DNA from: Nageia nagi
Lineage: Eukaryota; Pinophyta
Length of the DNA: 64,000 nucleotides
Assembly: GCA_050084985.1 (NCBI GenBank)
Contig: JBITNC010000001.1
Location: 22,072,001-22,136,000, forward strand
Direction: 5' to 3'
The number at the start of each line of letters is the position of its first letter. The first letter of the stretch is position 1. The notes under the pieces were generated by a model that was given only the letters and a program-made list of their open reading frames with translations, was not told the DNA's origin and made no database searches. Positions 1 through 11,729 of the stretch are shown piece after piece. The translations under genes and the position numbers were made by a program.

Positions 1-2
1 CC

Positions 3-62
3 AAGTGGTATGTAGTTGATCGGGTGAGGGAGCTCTACCCTCACCTCATTCCATCATCCTAA
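3..62 (+). pseudogene. C-terminal end of a chromovirus (Ty3/gypsy) polyprotein
   Basis: The window opens inside a short reading frame that ends at TAA 60-62. Its last residues include DRVRELYPHLIPSS, which resembles the end of the chromodomain that follows integrase in Tekay/Del-type chromoviruses (pattern R-x-x-YPHL near the C-terminus). About 40 bases downstream a purine-rich stretch (AGTGGGGAGGA, 93-103) looks like a polypurine tract, the expected order for the 3' end of such an element. Only about 20 codons are visible, so the family call rests on one short motif plus the tract. Everything upstream lies outside the window. Confidence 0.4.
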
Positions 63-104
63 ATGCTTTTGGGGACAAAATCTCTCTCTTAGTGGGGAGG
101 AATG

Positions 105-1090
105 ATCCAAAAATTTGGATCCTTTCAACATTCAATAATCTCCATTTTAGTGTGTTCAATGTGATATTGTTATCTTCATCTTTTCGATGCTTCTTTTGGA
201 TCGAGAATTCAATTCCATATGAGGAAGATATGGCCTTAAGTCCATTTTGTGTAATTTTGAAAAAAAAAAATCAAATATGGTAGGACCTGCCTGCCACCTT
301 GGAGGCCATGTCGGAGGAGATAGGATTGTGTGGAGGTGATAAGACAGGTTGACCATCTAATTGCCACCATGGACCCCCACATCTGATCACTTATCAGACC
401 CATCTACCCATGCGACTGTGACCTCATGCAACCCATCCATGCCAGACCACATCTGCTTGCATGTCCAGCTAAGACTGCCACCCAGACCACCTACCCAATC
501 AGCTAGCTGCTAGTCAACAAAGGTTGACTTCATCCCAAAATGTGCCACGTGTTAGCACCACAGTGCACCCACCTAGTTTTGGATTTATTTAACATATTTG
601 GGCATTTTTCAAAGGTTTTTTGGTGATTTTGATTCACCTAAGGTCCTATTTTTGGGCTGATTAATCTTGTGAGCCTAGAAATAGTCCAAAGAGCATGTTT
701 TTCAATTTCAAAGCTCATTTTTGGAAGATTTTTGCAACCATTTGAGCCTAAATTTGATAGGAAGATCAAGGAGGATAATGGGTATCTAAAAATGTATTTT
801 TTTCCAAATTTCCTAGTTGTAATTATCTCCAATTTTAGCTTGAAAAATTGTATAAAAGGGGAGTAAATTATACAGGAAGGAAAAAAAAGGAGAATTTCAA
901 GAAGTGTTTCAGTTTTGTTGTGAATTTTAGAGCTAGGATTGTGTTGTGAATGTGAGAGGAGGTTTTGAAGGACCTTGAAGGCCTTGTAAAGTGATTCCAC
1001 CCATTGATAGTAGAGAGCTTTTGAGCTGGATGTAGCCTACATTGGGTGAATCAGGATAAATTTTGCTTGTCTCTTCTATGGTGAATGCAT
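105..1090 (+). repeat. Probable 3' LTR (or its first part) of the chromovirus
   Basis: Directly after the purine tract the sequence starts TGATCC, a plausible LTR start. A TATA-like TATAAAAGGGG lies at about 851, as expected for an LTR promoter. I cannot find the partner LTR or a clear CA end, so the right border is a guess. Short reading frames on both strands here (for example 638-1000 minus) show no family resemblance. Confidence 0.3.
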
Positions 1091-2666
1091 TTCTCTTCTC
1101 TGTGTTTACAAGTTTATTCCTGATTTTCCTTTACAAGCACTTAATTTTTTTAAGTGTGAATTGATTCATTTGAAGAGATTAAATTGAAATTTTTAATCTT
1201 ATGGTTTATGGATCAAAAGATATATTATTATGCTTATTATGAAGGTAAGTTAACATAGCATTTAAATTTTTGGGTTGAACATTTGTTAAGTTTTATAAGC
1301 ATATTTTTTCCAACTTACCATTTTTGGATTGATTTTTGACACTTTTGTAAAGTATAATGTTTCATCATGTATCCAATTTTACACCTAATTTTAACACCTA
1401 ATAAAAAATTTTGATTCAATTAAAATACCTTTTAGATATTTGAAATGATTTATTTGATTTATTAAATAAATTTTCTTTTCCATATGCACTCTCATATACC
1501 TTTATTTTTTATGGTAACAGGCCAACTCAGCATCATAATAAGCCTAAGGAGAAGCCTTAGCATTAGAACTATTGCCTATAAAGGTAAAGAAGTTGTGTAT
1601 GATCAAAGACATGACATAACATTAGATAATATTGAATACTTGATGGGTGGCAATATACTTGTATCAATCTTGATTGGTATTTCTAAATTCCACCTATCAT
1701 CTCTAGATTTTATTATACTCTGAGTTCTACATTCTTGCAATCTTTCATCCCTTCATGATTGAGATTTGGTGCATCGAAGGTGGGATGATGATATTGAGCT
1801 TGAATATGAGGCACTTTGAAAAGGTAGTCAAGCATTGTCATTGGGTTTTTGGAACCATCATTGGGTTGAGGTCATATTGGTGGCTTCATATTTTGAATAA
1901 GCTCATCATTCATCCTTTCTCGATTGAATCTTGCCTCTATTCATTATCATAGGTAAAGTATAGGTTTGTATATTTTGTTAATCCAATTTTTATAGGTCAA
2001 GTTCAAGTTGATATTTTTCATCTTTCATGTCATTTATTTCCTATTATTTTAGTTACTTTAATAATTTAATTATTCTATAAATAATAATGATAATTATTAT
2101 TTTAATTATAACAATTGGTGAACTTGACTTATTTTCAATACATCACTTCATCCTTCACTAGTTGCACCAAAACCCTAGCATTTTGGTTAGGACTAATATC
2201 TCATCTCAAGTGTTTTATAAATGGACATACCCATTTCTACAAAGCATGAAAATCTTGAATATCTTGTTATCTTGATAAAAAAAGATTAAAGCACATAAGA
2301 ATTATTCTTATGCACCTAGAAGATAAAGTGAAAGAGTACAGAGATTACATATACATGATGAATATGATAACTCTTCAAACACTTGTAGCTATGAAGCTCA
2401 AAAAGAAGCAATAGATAATCATGAATAACTTGATGAGCTTTCATCCAATTCATTATAGGTACTTACCAAAATTTTTTCTCTTCCATAAGGTCAAAAATCG
2501 GTAGTTACAAAGGAATGTCTTACTCTTCTTATTCAAACTTTGCAAGAAGTCGATACCAAATTTAAACAAAATTTTATGTAGCCTTATTTAAAGTGCTTTG
2601 GCTTAAAGAAAGAAATTATAATGCACTCACTCACCCCCTCTGTTAGTATTATTGTATTATTAATAA
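1091..2666. other. AT-rich stretch without recognisable gene
   Basis: No coding region, RNA gene or clear repeat is visible. Frames at 1484-1723 and 1755-1952 are short and have no recognisable motif. The final bases (CACCCCCTCTGTTAG at about 2632, then an AT-rich tail) resemble the end of the LTR of element B (CACCCCCCCTCTCA), so the right part may be the 5' LTR of the old copia element F. I could not match it to the 3' LTR remnant of F by eye. Confidence 0.3.
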
Positions 2667-2699
2667 TTGGTATCAAAGCCAGATCCCTCAAAGATAAGC
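2667..2699 (+). other. Copia-type primer-binding site and start of leader, element F
   Basis: TTGGTATCAAAGCC at 2667-2680 matches the initiator tRNA-Met primer-binding site used by plant copia elements with one change. The bases up to 2699 are then cut by the gypsy element E. On the far side of E, at about 40300, AGCTAAGGGAGATC resembles the leader of element B (AGCTAAGGAGATCC), which suggests that E landed in the leader of F. The link is an inference from short similarity. Confidence 0.4.
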
Positions 2700-2710
2700 T
2701 GTATTCTTTA

Positions 2711-3199
2711 TGTTAGAATTTGTAATGAAATATTGTGAATATCTAGACTCCTTGTAAATTCAATTAATCACTTAAGGGTATGTAGATACCTTAAGTGATT
2801 AATAGAATTCTTTAATATGTAGACTTTGACTTTACCAAAGGAGTTAGTTGGTAGGTTGAAGTTTGGTGATAAATTTAATGTAACCCTAACCTTACCCTTG
2901 GGTTAAAGGAAGGTTAGGGAGGTGCTCTCAACCTATAAATAGAGGGCCTCTCCTCATGTAAACATATCTAAGTTTTGAGTAAGATTACTCTACTTGGTTG
3001 TGTAGGAGAGAGCTAGAGAATAGTTGTAAGAGAGACATAGATTTGAGAATAAGAGAACTAGTTGTGGATGTACTCCCAAGGAGGGAGGAACCACATTATA
3101 TTGATGTGTTATCTTGAGTGATTGTGTTATCTTGTGTACACTTGAGTTTCCTAGTCTAAGGTCCTAAAGGATTTGTTTAGATCTAGTTCAAATCCTTCA
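2711..3199 (+). repeat. Element A 5' LTR
   Basis: It begins TGTTAGAATT and ends ATCCTTCA (TG...CA), is 489 bp long and identical to 16494-16982. It is followed at once by the primer-binding site. Promoter signals are described separately. The ends also match those of the LTRs of C and D, which defines the family. Confidence 0.95.
2884..2944 (+). promoter_or_regulatory. LTR promoter: inverted repeat next to TATA box
   Basis: CCCTAACCTT (2884-2893) and AAGGTTAGGG (2910-2919) are a perfect 10-base inverted repeat; between them ACCC-TT-GGGT forms an inner palindrome. The first arm is preceded by TAA, giving a telo-box-like TAACCCTAACC. About 13 bases after the second arm comes CTATAAATAGAGG (2933-2945), a good TATA box. 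The same arrangement is present in the other LTR of A and in both LTRs of C (minus strand); in D the TATA box is kept but the inverted repeat is degraded. That it binds a factor is inference. Confidence 0.6.
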
Positions 3200-3201
3200 A
3201 T

Positions 3202-3214
3202 TGGTATCAGAGCC
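3202..3214 (+). other. Element A primer-binding site
   Basis: TGGTATCAGAGCC directly after the LTR is complementary to the 3' end of initiator tRNA-Met, the standard minus-strand primer of plant copia elements. Confidence 0.92.
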
Positions 3215-3874
3215 TTGTTGTGGAAGCTTTCCTTCTTGGTGTAGAAGCTCTCCTTGTTGTGGAAGCTCTTCTTTTGGTGTGGAAACTACATCTTGGAGGT
3301 TCATCCTTCTTCACTCCTCATCTTTCACCCCCTTGGTGAGGTAAATTTTAAAGAGCAGGTATAAAAATTCTCCTCATTTGGTCATTTATTTTGATTATTA
3401 CATAATACTACTAACACCTTATTTGCTATGTGTTAGTTCCTCTTTTGAAGTTATGATTAACAAGTTGCAATTTTTTACTAATCCTCTATGTTACTTGCAA
3501 TTTTAAATTGCTATAGTTCTTTAAAAAAAAAAAGGGTTAGTATACAAAAATTGTAATTTGTTGTTCATATTATGTTGAACTTAAAAGTATGTGTTAGTTC
3601 AATTAAATACCCATATATGATGCAAAATTACAATATGTTTACTAACATTTTTTATGTTAGTAGTATTATGTTATTTGCTTAAGGGGCACACTCCTAAATT
3701 CAAAGGCTCAATATATATATCTTTCTTCTTTTGTTTAAAATAATCAAAACAACATTATAGTTTAAATTTGTTTCAACCCAAACCAATATATATCTTTGTA
3801 TATATTTTAAATTCATTTATAGATATGTTTGATTATTTTAAACATTAGTTTAAAATACACAAAAGTTTAAACTT

Positions 3875-4990
3875 TGATGGGGGGGGTCCAATTAACTAAA
3901 TTAAAATGTCTAAAAATTTATTCAAATCAAGGGGGGGTCAAATTCAATTTTTTAAAACGTGGGGGGCATCCTCCCGTGCATGTGCCACCGCTCCTCCGCT
4001 CCCGCCCGTCGACGCACCTACAGTCTGACTTCACCGTAGCCTCCTCCCACCCGACGGCCTCCTCTTACGTCTGCCTCCTCCTGCATGCAAAGGGTCTGGG
4101 AACTGTTTGATGAAATGCTACATGAATTGTTTGACAACATGCCTCCTCATGATGCCGTCTCACAGGCGATGCATAAAATGGATACAATGAACGGGTCCAC
4201 GTGAACTATTTCATGGCCTATCATGATCGCAGGCACTGCACTGCTTGCATAGACTACCATGCTCGCAAGATATCTACCAAACGGATACGTCAAATGGCGC
4301 ATGTGAGTTGTTTTCCATGATGCATGATGCAGACACCATTTTATGACCTCCCATGATCGCCAGATCTGCACAAACTGGAAGCACCAAGAAGGCTTGCGCA
4401 TTGTTTGACGTGATGCATGGTGCAGGCAACCTTTCATGGCTGCCATGATCGCTAGATATGCACAAAATGGTGAACATTGAATGGAAGGCATACGAATTGT
4501 TTAAATGCCTCATGTCTAAACCAGTGTTGCTCATGAACCTTAGCGATGAGAAAATTGCACCTCTGTAGATCTTCATCCCATAAACGCATTGGTGTAGAAC
4601 CTCTAGTAGTGGAGATGGATCATCTGGACAGCATTTCATGGACTGCACTGATTGCAGGCTTATACACGCAACCATCCCTCCTCTCTCTCTTACCTCTTCA
4701 CGGCTGGGATGGTCAACAGCCACCCCACGCAACCTGCGCTCTCTCTCTCCACGTGAATTGTTTGACCACGTGCTTCAGACACCATTTCATGGGACCAATG
4801 ATCGTAGGATATACACAAAATACCATCGAAACTTGTAGGGAAGATCTAGTTTCCTTAACCCTCCTCCTCCTCATCGACTTTGGTCTCCCCTGCCACCATC
4901 CCCTCCACCAGCTATCCTCTAACTGCCTTCATGCAGGTCATCCTCCTTCACACGGTCAAGGTTGATGGCTGCCACCTTCTTGCAAGTCTT
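3875..4990 (+). pseudogene. Captured, decayed PPR gene fragment in the leader of A
   Basis: This stretch is richer in G and C than its surroundings and unlike the matching parts of C and D. Translation in shifting plus frames gives repeated PLS-class pentatricopeptide-like pieces: ELFDNMPPHDAVS (from 4123), MIARYAQNGE (from 4444), AYELFKCLM (from 4488), DSISWTALIAGLYTQ (from 4628) and MIVGYTQNT (from 4797). The ELF-like codons recur at about 4123, 4203, 4303, 4397 and 4494, a spacing of 80-100 bases that fits 31-36-residue repeats. PPR proteins bind organelle RNAs. The frame is broken repeatedly and there is no full protein. Sense orientation relative to A. G-runs at 3880-3966 mark the left side; the parent gene is unknown. 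Confidence 0.6.
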
Positions 4991-5475
4991 CTTAGTCTTT
5001 TTAATGCACTTAAATGCATTTAGTTACTTTAGTTGACTCCTTGCATTTTTTGTTCTTCCAAAAGCAACATATGCTTTTCGTGGTGGAAGAAACAGGGGGG
5101 TTCATATTTTCCACCCACAAAGCATTTAATTATTTATTGACTTAGGAATATTTTTTTTAGTGCTTAAAGTAGGCGCAGCATTAAAACTTGAGGTATGGGT
5201 CTCCTATTACCACTTGCACACTTATTCTTCTTAGGCATTTTTTTTACTTGCTTCCAAGTCAATTGCTCCCATTAAATGCCCTTAGGAGTACTTAGACTAT
5301 TTCTAATATTCTCCTCCCCATTGCCTATTTAATTTAAGTGCATATGCAATCTCTAAGCATAGTTAAAAGGGCTAAAACTTTAAGTACAAAGGGGGGCCTT
5401 GGTATAATTTTTTTTACTTACATTTTATCTAGATGTTGCATATGATGCATGTATCTTATTTGAAGAATAAAACAT

Positions 5476-5660
5476 GCTTAGGACTTAAATTTTTAATGCA
5501 TGATGCATGCTTACTTAAATTTTTAAGTCATTATACAATGCATGTTATGAATTAAATACTAAGTATGCTTAGGACTTAAATTTTTAATGCATGATGCATG
5601 CTTACTTAAATTTTTAAGTCATGATACAATGCATGTTATGAATTAAACACTAAGTAGGAC
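5476..5660 (+). repeat. Two-copy 91-bp tandem repeat with GATGCATGC motif
   Basis: The unit starting GCTTAGGACTTAAATT at 5476 recurs at 5567 with few changes. Each unit holds ATGCATGATGCATGC. The related leader in D has a longer series of shorter units with the same motif. Confidence 0.8.
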
Positions 5661-5889
5661 TTAGTTCTTTATTTAATTCATTAAGTGCTTGAATCAATTG
5701 AGAAAAATATGACCAATGTAAAAGTCCTTTAGGGGTTAGAACAAAACCCATTGGACTCAATTTTTGGCCTCTTAAGGTTTCAAGTTCGTGTGGATGGAGT
5801 ATTTTTCACCTTACTTTATATTTTTTGCACATTTGCTTATACTTGCAATACACAAAAATTTGAAAAGTAACCCCTAAAATGAATACATC

Positions 5890-6439
5890 CGCACGTATTT
5901 TCCACAACATGACTTGTTTGGGGAGCCATGAGGTGAGGACAGGGCAGACTGGAGCCCTTTTAGTCCGAAGAACCGAGTGGTGGTAAGTCTGTCTTAATTG
6001 CCCCTAAGACCTCTGTTGGATTGGACATAACTCTATTAGGTGGACAGGCATGTGTGTAGTGATACCACATGTTCGCACGTCCATTCAGGGATTATCCTGA
6101 TAACCTAGGAGGAAAACTGAAACCCTTAATCAAGATAATTAAAATGGCCGGTCCAAGATACGTCAGATCCTTGGAAAATAGTAGGTACTTCTCCTTGTGA
6201 GAGTATATCACTGACCAAGGTGAACTGGTTGAGGACTGGTAGTACCTGGGCTCCACCTTGCGGGCATCCAGGTGAAGGCCTAATTCTATACAAGAAAAAA
6301 ACCCCAACTTTATCCTTCTATGGATCGTGGTTAATGAGTTTACACATGTGGGACATGTTTGCTTATTAGATGTTTTATATGTATAGATGAAAAATTGTAA
6401 AAGTTTACATTCTTTTTTGCATATTTATTTTTTTTGTAG
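5890..6439 (+). other. Conserved non-coding block before gag, element A
   Basis: From about CATGACTTGTTTGGGGAG to the acceptor, this block is recognisably shared with C (58140-58690, minus) and D (47265-47891), better preserved than most of the leader. It holds phrases such as GTGTGTAGTGATACCACATG and GATTATCCTGATAACCTAGG. No reading frame is shared by all three copies. A role in genomic RNA, such as packaging or dimerisation, is possible but only inferred. The part 6098-6295 is repeated exactly at 11390-11587. Confidence 0.55.
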
Positions 6440-6441
6440 CA

Positions 6442-9400
6442 ATGGTTGAAACCTTCGTTCCAAGCACATACTCGATGGTTCCAACTTTGGAATATGGGAA
6501 CCACGTATGAAAGCTGAGTTCCCAAGCAAGAAAGCTGTGGCAGACAGTTAGTGAAGATGCGGTTGCCCCTACCGATGAGAAGGCTCTTGAAGTATACAAC
6601 TCAAAGAATGAGTTAGCAACTTCCATGATTTATCCTGTGTAGTTTCAGATGATGTCCTTCTCATGATTTCTTCATCAACTTCAGCAAAGGGAAGCTTGGG
6701 ATGGGTTAAAGAAAATTTACATTGGGTCCAAATTTTCAAGGAGGTTTACCATTTTTACAAAAGTTGTTGCAGTATGACAAAGTGAAGATGAAAGTGCCTC
6801 CATCTACTTAAACAAAATCATTGACCTCAGGACACAACTGATTGGTTGTGGGTGCAACTGGATCAATGATGAGTTCATGGTCTTCATCATTCTACAAAGC
6901 CTTACTACCAAAGTTCAGCAACTTTGTCACAGTTATGGAAACAAGGCTCGATGATGAAGAAGATGTCATCTCACTTGATAACCTTTCTAGACTTCTTCTA
7001 AAGTATGAAGAAACTTTGAACAAGAAAATGTTGAACCTTTCTCCAAAGGACCATGCATTGCTCTAGGAGCAACCAAAACTCCCTTTCAAGAAAAAGTTCA
7101 AACATTACAAATTCAAAGACAACAAGTCCTCATCTACCTTCAGGAAGTATGACAAAAAGGGCAACAACAACAAAAAAATCATGGCAACTACAGGCACAGG
7201 AATGATAAAGCAGGATCAAGCAATCCAACACCTCAAGAAAAGTTTGATGGGAATTGTAACTTCTGTGGAAATCTTTGGGCACAAAGAGAAATGATTGTTG
7301 CAAAAAGAAATTTGCTCAAAAGGGAAAGGGAAATGCAATATGAGAAATTTCAATAATAAAAAGAAGAATAAGCATGCTGCTTCTGTTGCCTACTAATCAA
7401 TGACTCAAACTATTTCAAATGATTGGATTGTTGATACAGGATGCACTAATCACATGTGTTATGAAAAGGATAAGTTTGAAAATTTTCATAAGTACAAAAA
7501 GGATGCAGTTATGATAGGTGATAATACAGTCCTTGATGTTCAGGAATAGGAAGTGTGAAGATTCTGGAAGACTCTTGATAATGTCTTTTATGTGCCTAAA
7601 CTAAGGATGAATCTCTTTCTCCATGATTCAAATTACAAGGAAAGGATGCTCATTTGAGTTTACCTCATCTCTTGGTGTGTTAAGAAAGGAACTTGCCACT
7701 TTGATGAAAGGATCAGTAAAGAATGACCTTTATATTGTGGATCAAGTACCTTCAAAGATTTGTCTTGCTACAAATGTTTGTTCAAAAGGTAATCTTTGGC
7801 ATCAACGATTAGGACACCTTAACACAAGAGTATTCAAGCATGAAAACTCAAGAACTTGTGGAAGGTTTACCTAATATTTCACCTACAATTGGTCTTTGTG
7901 AAAGGTGCATTCTAGGAAAGATGCATAGGCAAAGTTTGAAAAAGATAAGGCAACTCGGGCTACTTGTCCTCTTCAGCTTGTGCATTCAGAAATTTTATGG
8001 GTCCTTTCAGACTAAGTCCCTATGGGATCTTCTTATGTTCTGACCTTCATTGATGACTTCAGTAGGATGACATTTGGTTTTCTACTTGAGCACAAGGATC
8101 AAACTTTTGACAGGTTTCAAGACTTCAAGGCACTTGTTGAAAATCAAACTGATTTTAAGATCAAAATGCTGAGATCTGACAATGGGGGTGAATATAATAG
8201 CAATGAGTTTACGAATTTGTTTTTAAACACAGGATTAAGCGATAATTCACAATCCCTTACACCCCTCAGCAAAATGGAGTTGCTGAAGGAAGAATCGCAC
8301 CATTATGGAAATGCCAAGATGCATGTTGGGTAACCTTCCTAGTTTCTTATGGGGCGAAGCTGTTCACACTGCTATTTCACACCCTAAATAGGTGTCCTAC
8401 TAAGGCAGTTGAAGGTAAAACTCCATATGAAGCATGGACAGGAAAGAAAACCTAACCTCTCACACTTCAGAATCTTCGGTTGTGATGCATTTGCCTTCAT
8501 TTTCCTCAGAGAAAAGAAAGAAGCTAGATAAATGATCAGAAAAATGCATCTTTGTGGGTATGATAATCAGCATAGAGGTTACAGGCTCTACTCTTCATCC
8601 ATAAAATTGTCTTTGTGTCTAGGGATGTTAAGTTCAATGAACTTTCTGAGGATACGACCTATCATGTTGAAGTGTCTGATACAGATGATTCTTTGCCTGC
8701 ACCTAACTGGTTGGAAAGAGCATGTAGAGAAGTCACCACAAGAGCAAATTCTCCAGCACAGAGAATTACAAGAAGTAGACCTTGAATAAATCCTTATTTG
8801 CCAAAATTGATAATATGCATGAGCCATCAACCTTCAAAGAAGCTTACCAAGCAAGAGTGTTGGATGGAAGCTATGAAAGTTGAGTATGAGGCTCTCATGA
8901 AAAATGAAACTTGGGATTTGGTTCCTTATCCCAATGAGAAAAATGTGATTGGCAATAAATGGATATACAAGGTCAAGTACAATTCTGATGGAAAAATTGA
9001 AAAATACAGGCAAGATTAGTGGGCCCAAAAGGGTTCGCTCAGAAATATGGTATTGATTATGAGGAAACCTTTGCTCTTGTAGCCAAGATGCCTACTATCA
9101 GAATAATTCTTGCTCTATTTGCAGCTTAAGGATGATGAAGCTTTTCACTTGATGTCAAAAGTGCATTTCTCAATGGTGGACTTAGATGTTGAAATCTACA
9201 TGAATCAACCAGAAGGATTTATTCCAGAAGGAAAAGAGACTCTTGTGTGTAAGCTAAAGAAGTCTTTGTATGGACTTAAGCAAGCACCTAGAGCATGGTA
9301 CAGACAAATTTTAGGATCTTTTAGATATTGTTTTTCAAGTGTTCTCAGATTCAGATCTATATGTACTAAATCAAGGAAAAGACGTGGTATAATTCTCCTT

Positions 9401-10318
9401 TATGTGGATGATCTTCTCATCACAGGCAAAAATATTGAAATCATCAAGAGTGCATCTCCAAACTCAGGCAAAAATTTTGAAATGATGATCTAGGTCTATT
9501 GCATTCTATCTTGGGATGAAGTATACAACCAAAGATTGTACTTATCTTATTTAATCTAAGTTATATCAGACATTTGCAAAGTTTGGTTTGGAGGAGTGCA
9601 AATATGCTGAATACCTGTTTCTCCGGGAAATCTTTATCTCACTGAGCTCAGATTCTCAGTTGGTGATGCTCCAGCTTTTAGAAAAATTGATTGGTAGTTT
9701 CTGTATTGACCATCTCTCTCTTGATATTGGCCTTTGCAGTGATTTGAGGGCCCGTTCATGCAAAACCATATGTTGAACACCTCAATGCGTTAAGCAAATC
9801 TTGAGGTATGTCGCAGGGAAAAGGATCGCTTTAAGTATTCCAAAGTGCCTCATTTTCTTTAGGGTTCTAGATTTGATTATGGGGGAGATAGAGTTTATAG
9901 AAAATCAAACCTTGCATATTGTTTAGCATTGGTTCAGGTGTATCTTTGGGCTTCAAGAAGCAACCTACTGTGACTCTTTTAACCAAGTGAATATTGAGCC
10001 CTGTTGTTGCCGCCAGAAGTATTTGGCTAAGCATCTTCTGAACGAAATTGGGTATAACAAAATGGCCAACTCTTATTTCTCAGAAATCAATCGGCTATCT
10101 CTTTGGGTAAGAATCCTGTGTTTCCTTTAGGAACCAAAAAATGTAGAAATCCAAATCATTTATTGGGAGAAGGTTCTAGATGACATCATACACTTGCAGT
10201 ATTGTCCATTACTGAAAACTCCCTGATTTGTTCACCAAGCCTTCCCGAAGCTCAGTTCTGCAAGCTTAGGGATTCTTCGGGTTGGTGGGAAATTGCCCTA
10301 AGGGGGAGTGAAGTTTAA
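6442..10318 (+). pseudogene. Copia gag-pol, noisy first copy in A
   Basis: Begins ATGGTTGAAACC like the copy at 11730 and ends at the same GAAGTTTAA. Fragments of gag (6842-7066), integrase (7623-8333), and reverse transcriptase (8798-9493) are readable in changing frames. Nearly every interruption is a frameshift absent from the second copy. It adds no information beyond that copy and is probably sequencing noise. Confidence 0.65.
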
Positions 10319-11039
10319 ACTTTTGTTGTTGATAAAAATTCAACTTTAGAGGCCTTTTTTGATTGTACATTTAACCTCCGTGGTAAGTTTGCTCTCGTGA
10401 CAAACTTGTTGTACAATTGTTGTTATAGAGTGTTGATTATTTTATACCTCAGTGGGAAGTTTGCTCTCGTGACAACTTGTTGTACATTTTATTTCCTCCT
10501 GGTGAGTTTGCTCATGGTGAGAAACTTATTGTAAATTTTGGCATTAATTAAAAATACCTCCGTGGTAAGTTCGCTTCGTGAGAACTTTTGTACATTCTAT
10601 ACTCGTGGTGAGTTTGCTCTGCTTGAGAAACTCTTGTACAATTTTTATGCTATTTAAAACCAAAATGTCTTTACAAAAGGGCTAGAGTTGGTTGATCCCG
10701 GTGGTTTAAGTGCAAAAATCAGTTATTTTTAAAAATGGCATTTTTTTCTATATTTGATTATGTGTTAAATATTTTGTTTCTGAGTTGTTGGATGCAGGTT
10801 TCTTTTGAAAAGAGGATATTTGTAAAAAAATAGGGACCATGTGCTTAAAGTTGATGATTATGAAGTGAAACCAGTTTGGTTAATGTTTTTATTGTAAACA
10901 ATTTTGTCAAATGGTAATGAGGAGTTCTTTTCCAAAAAAGTTTCAAAATTGTAAAAATTTCTTTCACTTTTATTTATGGGGGAGAACTTTTTTTTTTTCT
11001 TCTTTTTCCCTTATCCCCAAAATTTTTATTAAGGGGGGG

Positions 11040-11389
11040 GTTAAAAATTTTAAGAAAATTTGTAAATTTTAATCCCTTTTAAAATTTTTTAATACTTAAG
11101 GGATGTAGATACCTTAAAGGGTTAATAGAATTCTTTAAAAGTAGACTTTGACTTTCAAATAGGGTTTGGTGAATTTTTTTGTAATTTAAAATTTAACCCC
11201 AAAACCCCGGGGGAAAGGAATTAGGGAGGTGTTCAAAAAAATAGAGGGCTTTTTAGTAAATTTCATTTTTAGGTAAATTTTATTTTATTGGTTTTGGGAG
11301 GGAGGCTAGGAAGTTTAAAAAGGGAATTTAATTTGAGAAAGGAATGGGGGTGTCTCCAAGAGGGAGGCCCCTTATATAGGCTTGGTTTG
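11040..11389 (+). repeat. Truncated, noisy LTR fragment
   Basis: Follows a run of G (11033-11040) at the place of the polypurine tract. Landmarks of the LTR remain: GATGTAGATACCTTAA at 11102, TAGACTTTGACTTT at 11141 and GGGAGGCCCCTTATAT at 11361. It stops at the equivalent of about 16880 and continues as leader sequence at 11390. The inverted repeat and TATA region are nearly erased. Confidence 0.65.
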
Positions 11390-11729
11390 ATAACCTAGGA
11401 GGAAAACTGAAACCCTTAATCAAGATAATTAAAATGGCCGGTCCAAGATACGTCAGATCCTTGGAAAATAGTAGGTACTTCTCCTTGTGAGAGTATATCA
11501 CTGACCAAGGTGAACTGGTTGAGGACTGGTAGTACCTGGGCTCCACCTTGCGGGCATCCAGGTGAAGGCCTAATTCTATACAAGAAAATAACCCCAACTT
11601 TATCCTTCTATGGATCGTGGTTAATGAGTTTACACATGTGGGACATGTTTGCTTATTAGATGTTTTATATGTATAGATGAAAATTGTAAAAGTTTACATT
11701 CTTATTGCATATTCATTTTTTTTGTAGCA

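Larger units (their letters stand above)
3341..6439 (+). other. Putative leader intron of element A
   Basis: A donor-like GGTGAG|GTAAAT lies at 3340/3341, about 130 bases after the PBS. A pyrimidine-rich acceptor TTTTTTTGTAG ends at 6439, three bases before the gag ATG at 6442; the same acceptor recurs at 11727 in the second copy. Relatives C and D have equivalent sites: GAG|GTAAAA at 61056 (minus) and GAG|GTAAAA at 44898, and TGTGTAG just before their gag ATGs. The 3.1 kb leader is full of ATGs, so unspliced RNA would translate gag poorly, which supports splicing. No transcript evidence is available. The segment holds a captured PPR fragment, a tandem repeat and a conserved block. Confidence 0.55.
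6296..11389 (+). other. Noisy duplicate of A interior, probable assembly artefact
   Basis: This block is a near-copy of 11586-16880, offset by about 5,290 bases. Differences are mostly single-base insertions and deletions in homopolymers and small duplications, and they become denser toward the right (9800-11389), as in an uncorrected read losing quality. The last 350 bases are a barely recognisable LTR fragment that jumps within the motif TTGAT back into the leader at the equivalent of 6098. A natural tandem element would have a full middle LTR and leader. I treat it as a mis-join, not as biology. Confidence 0.7.

Noticed and set aside
3202-3214. tRNA gene fragment
   Set aside because: Only the 3' complement of tRNA-Met is present; it is a primer-binding site. 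The same holds at 21669, 44819 and 61137.
11040-11389. Genuine middle LTR of a tandem element
   Set aside because: Truncated and joined to the leader without PBS or 3 kb of leader; better explained by a mis-join.
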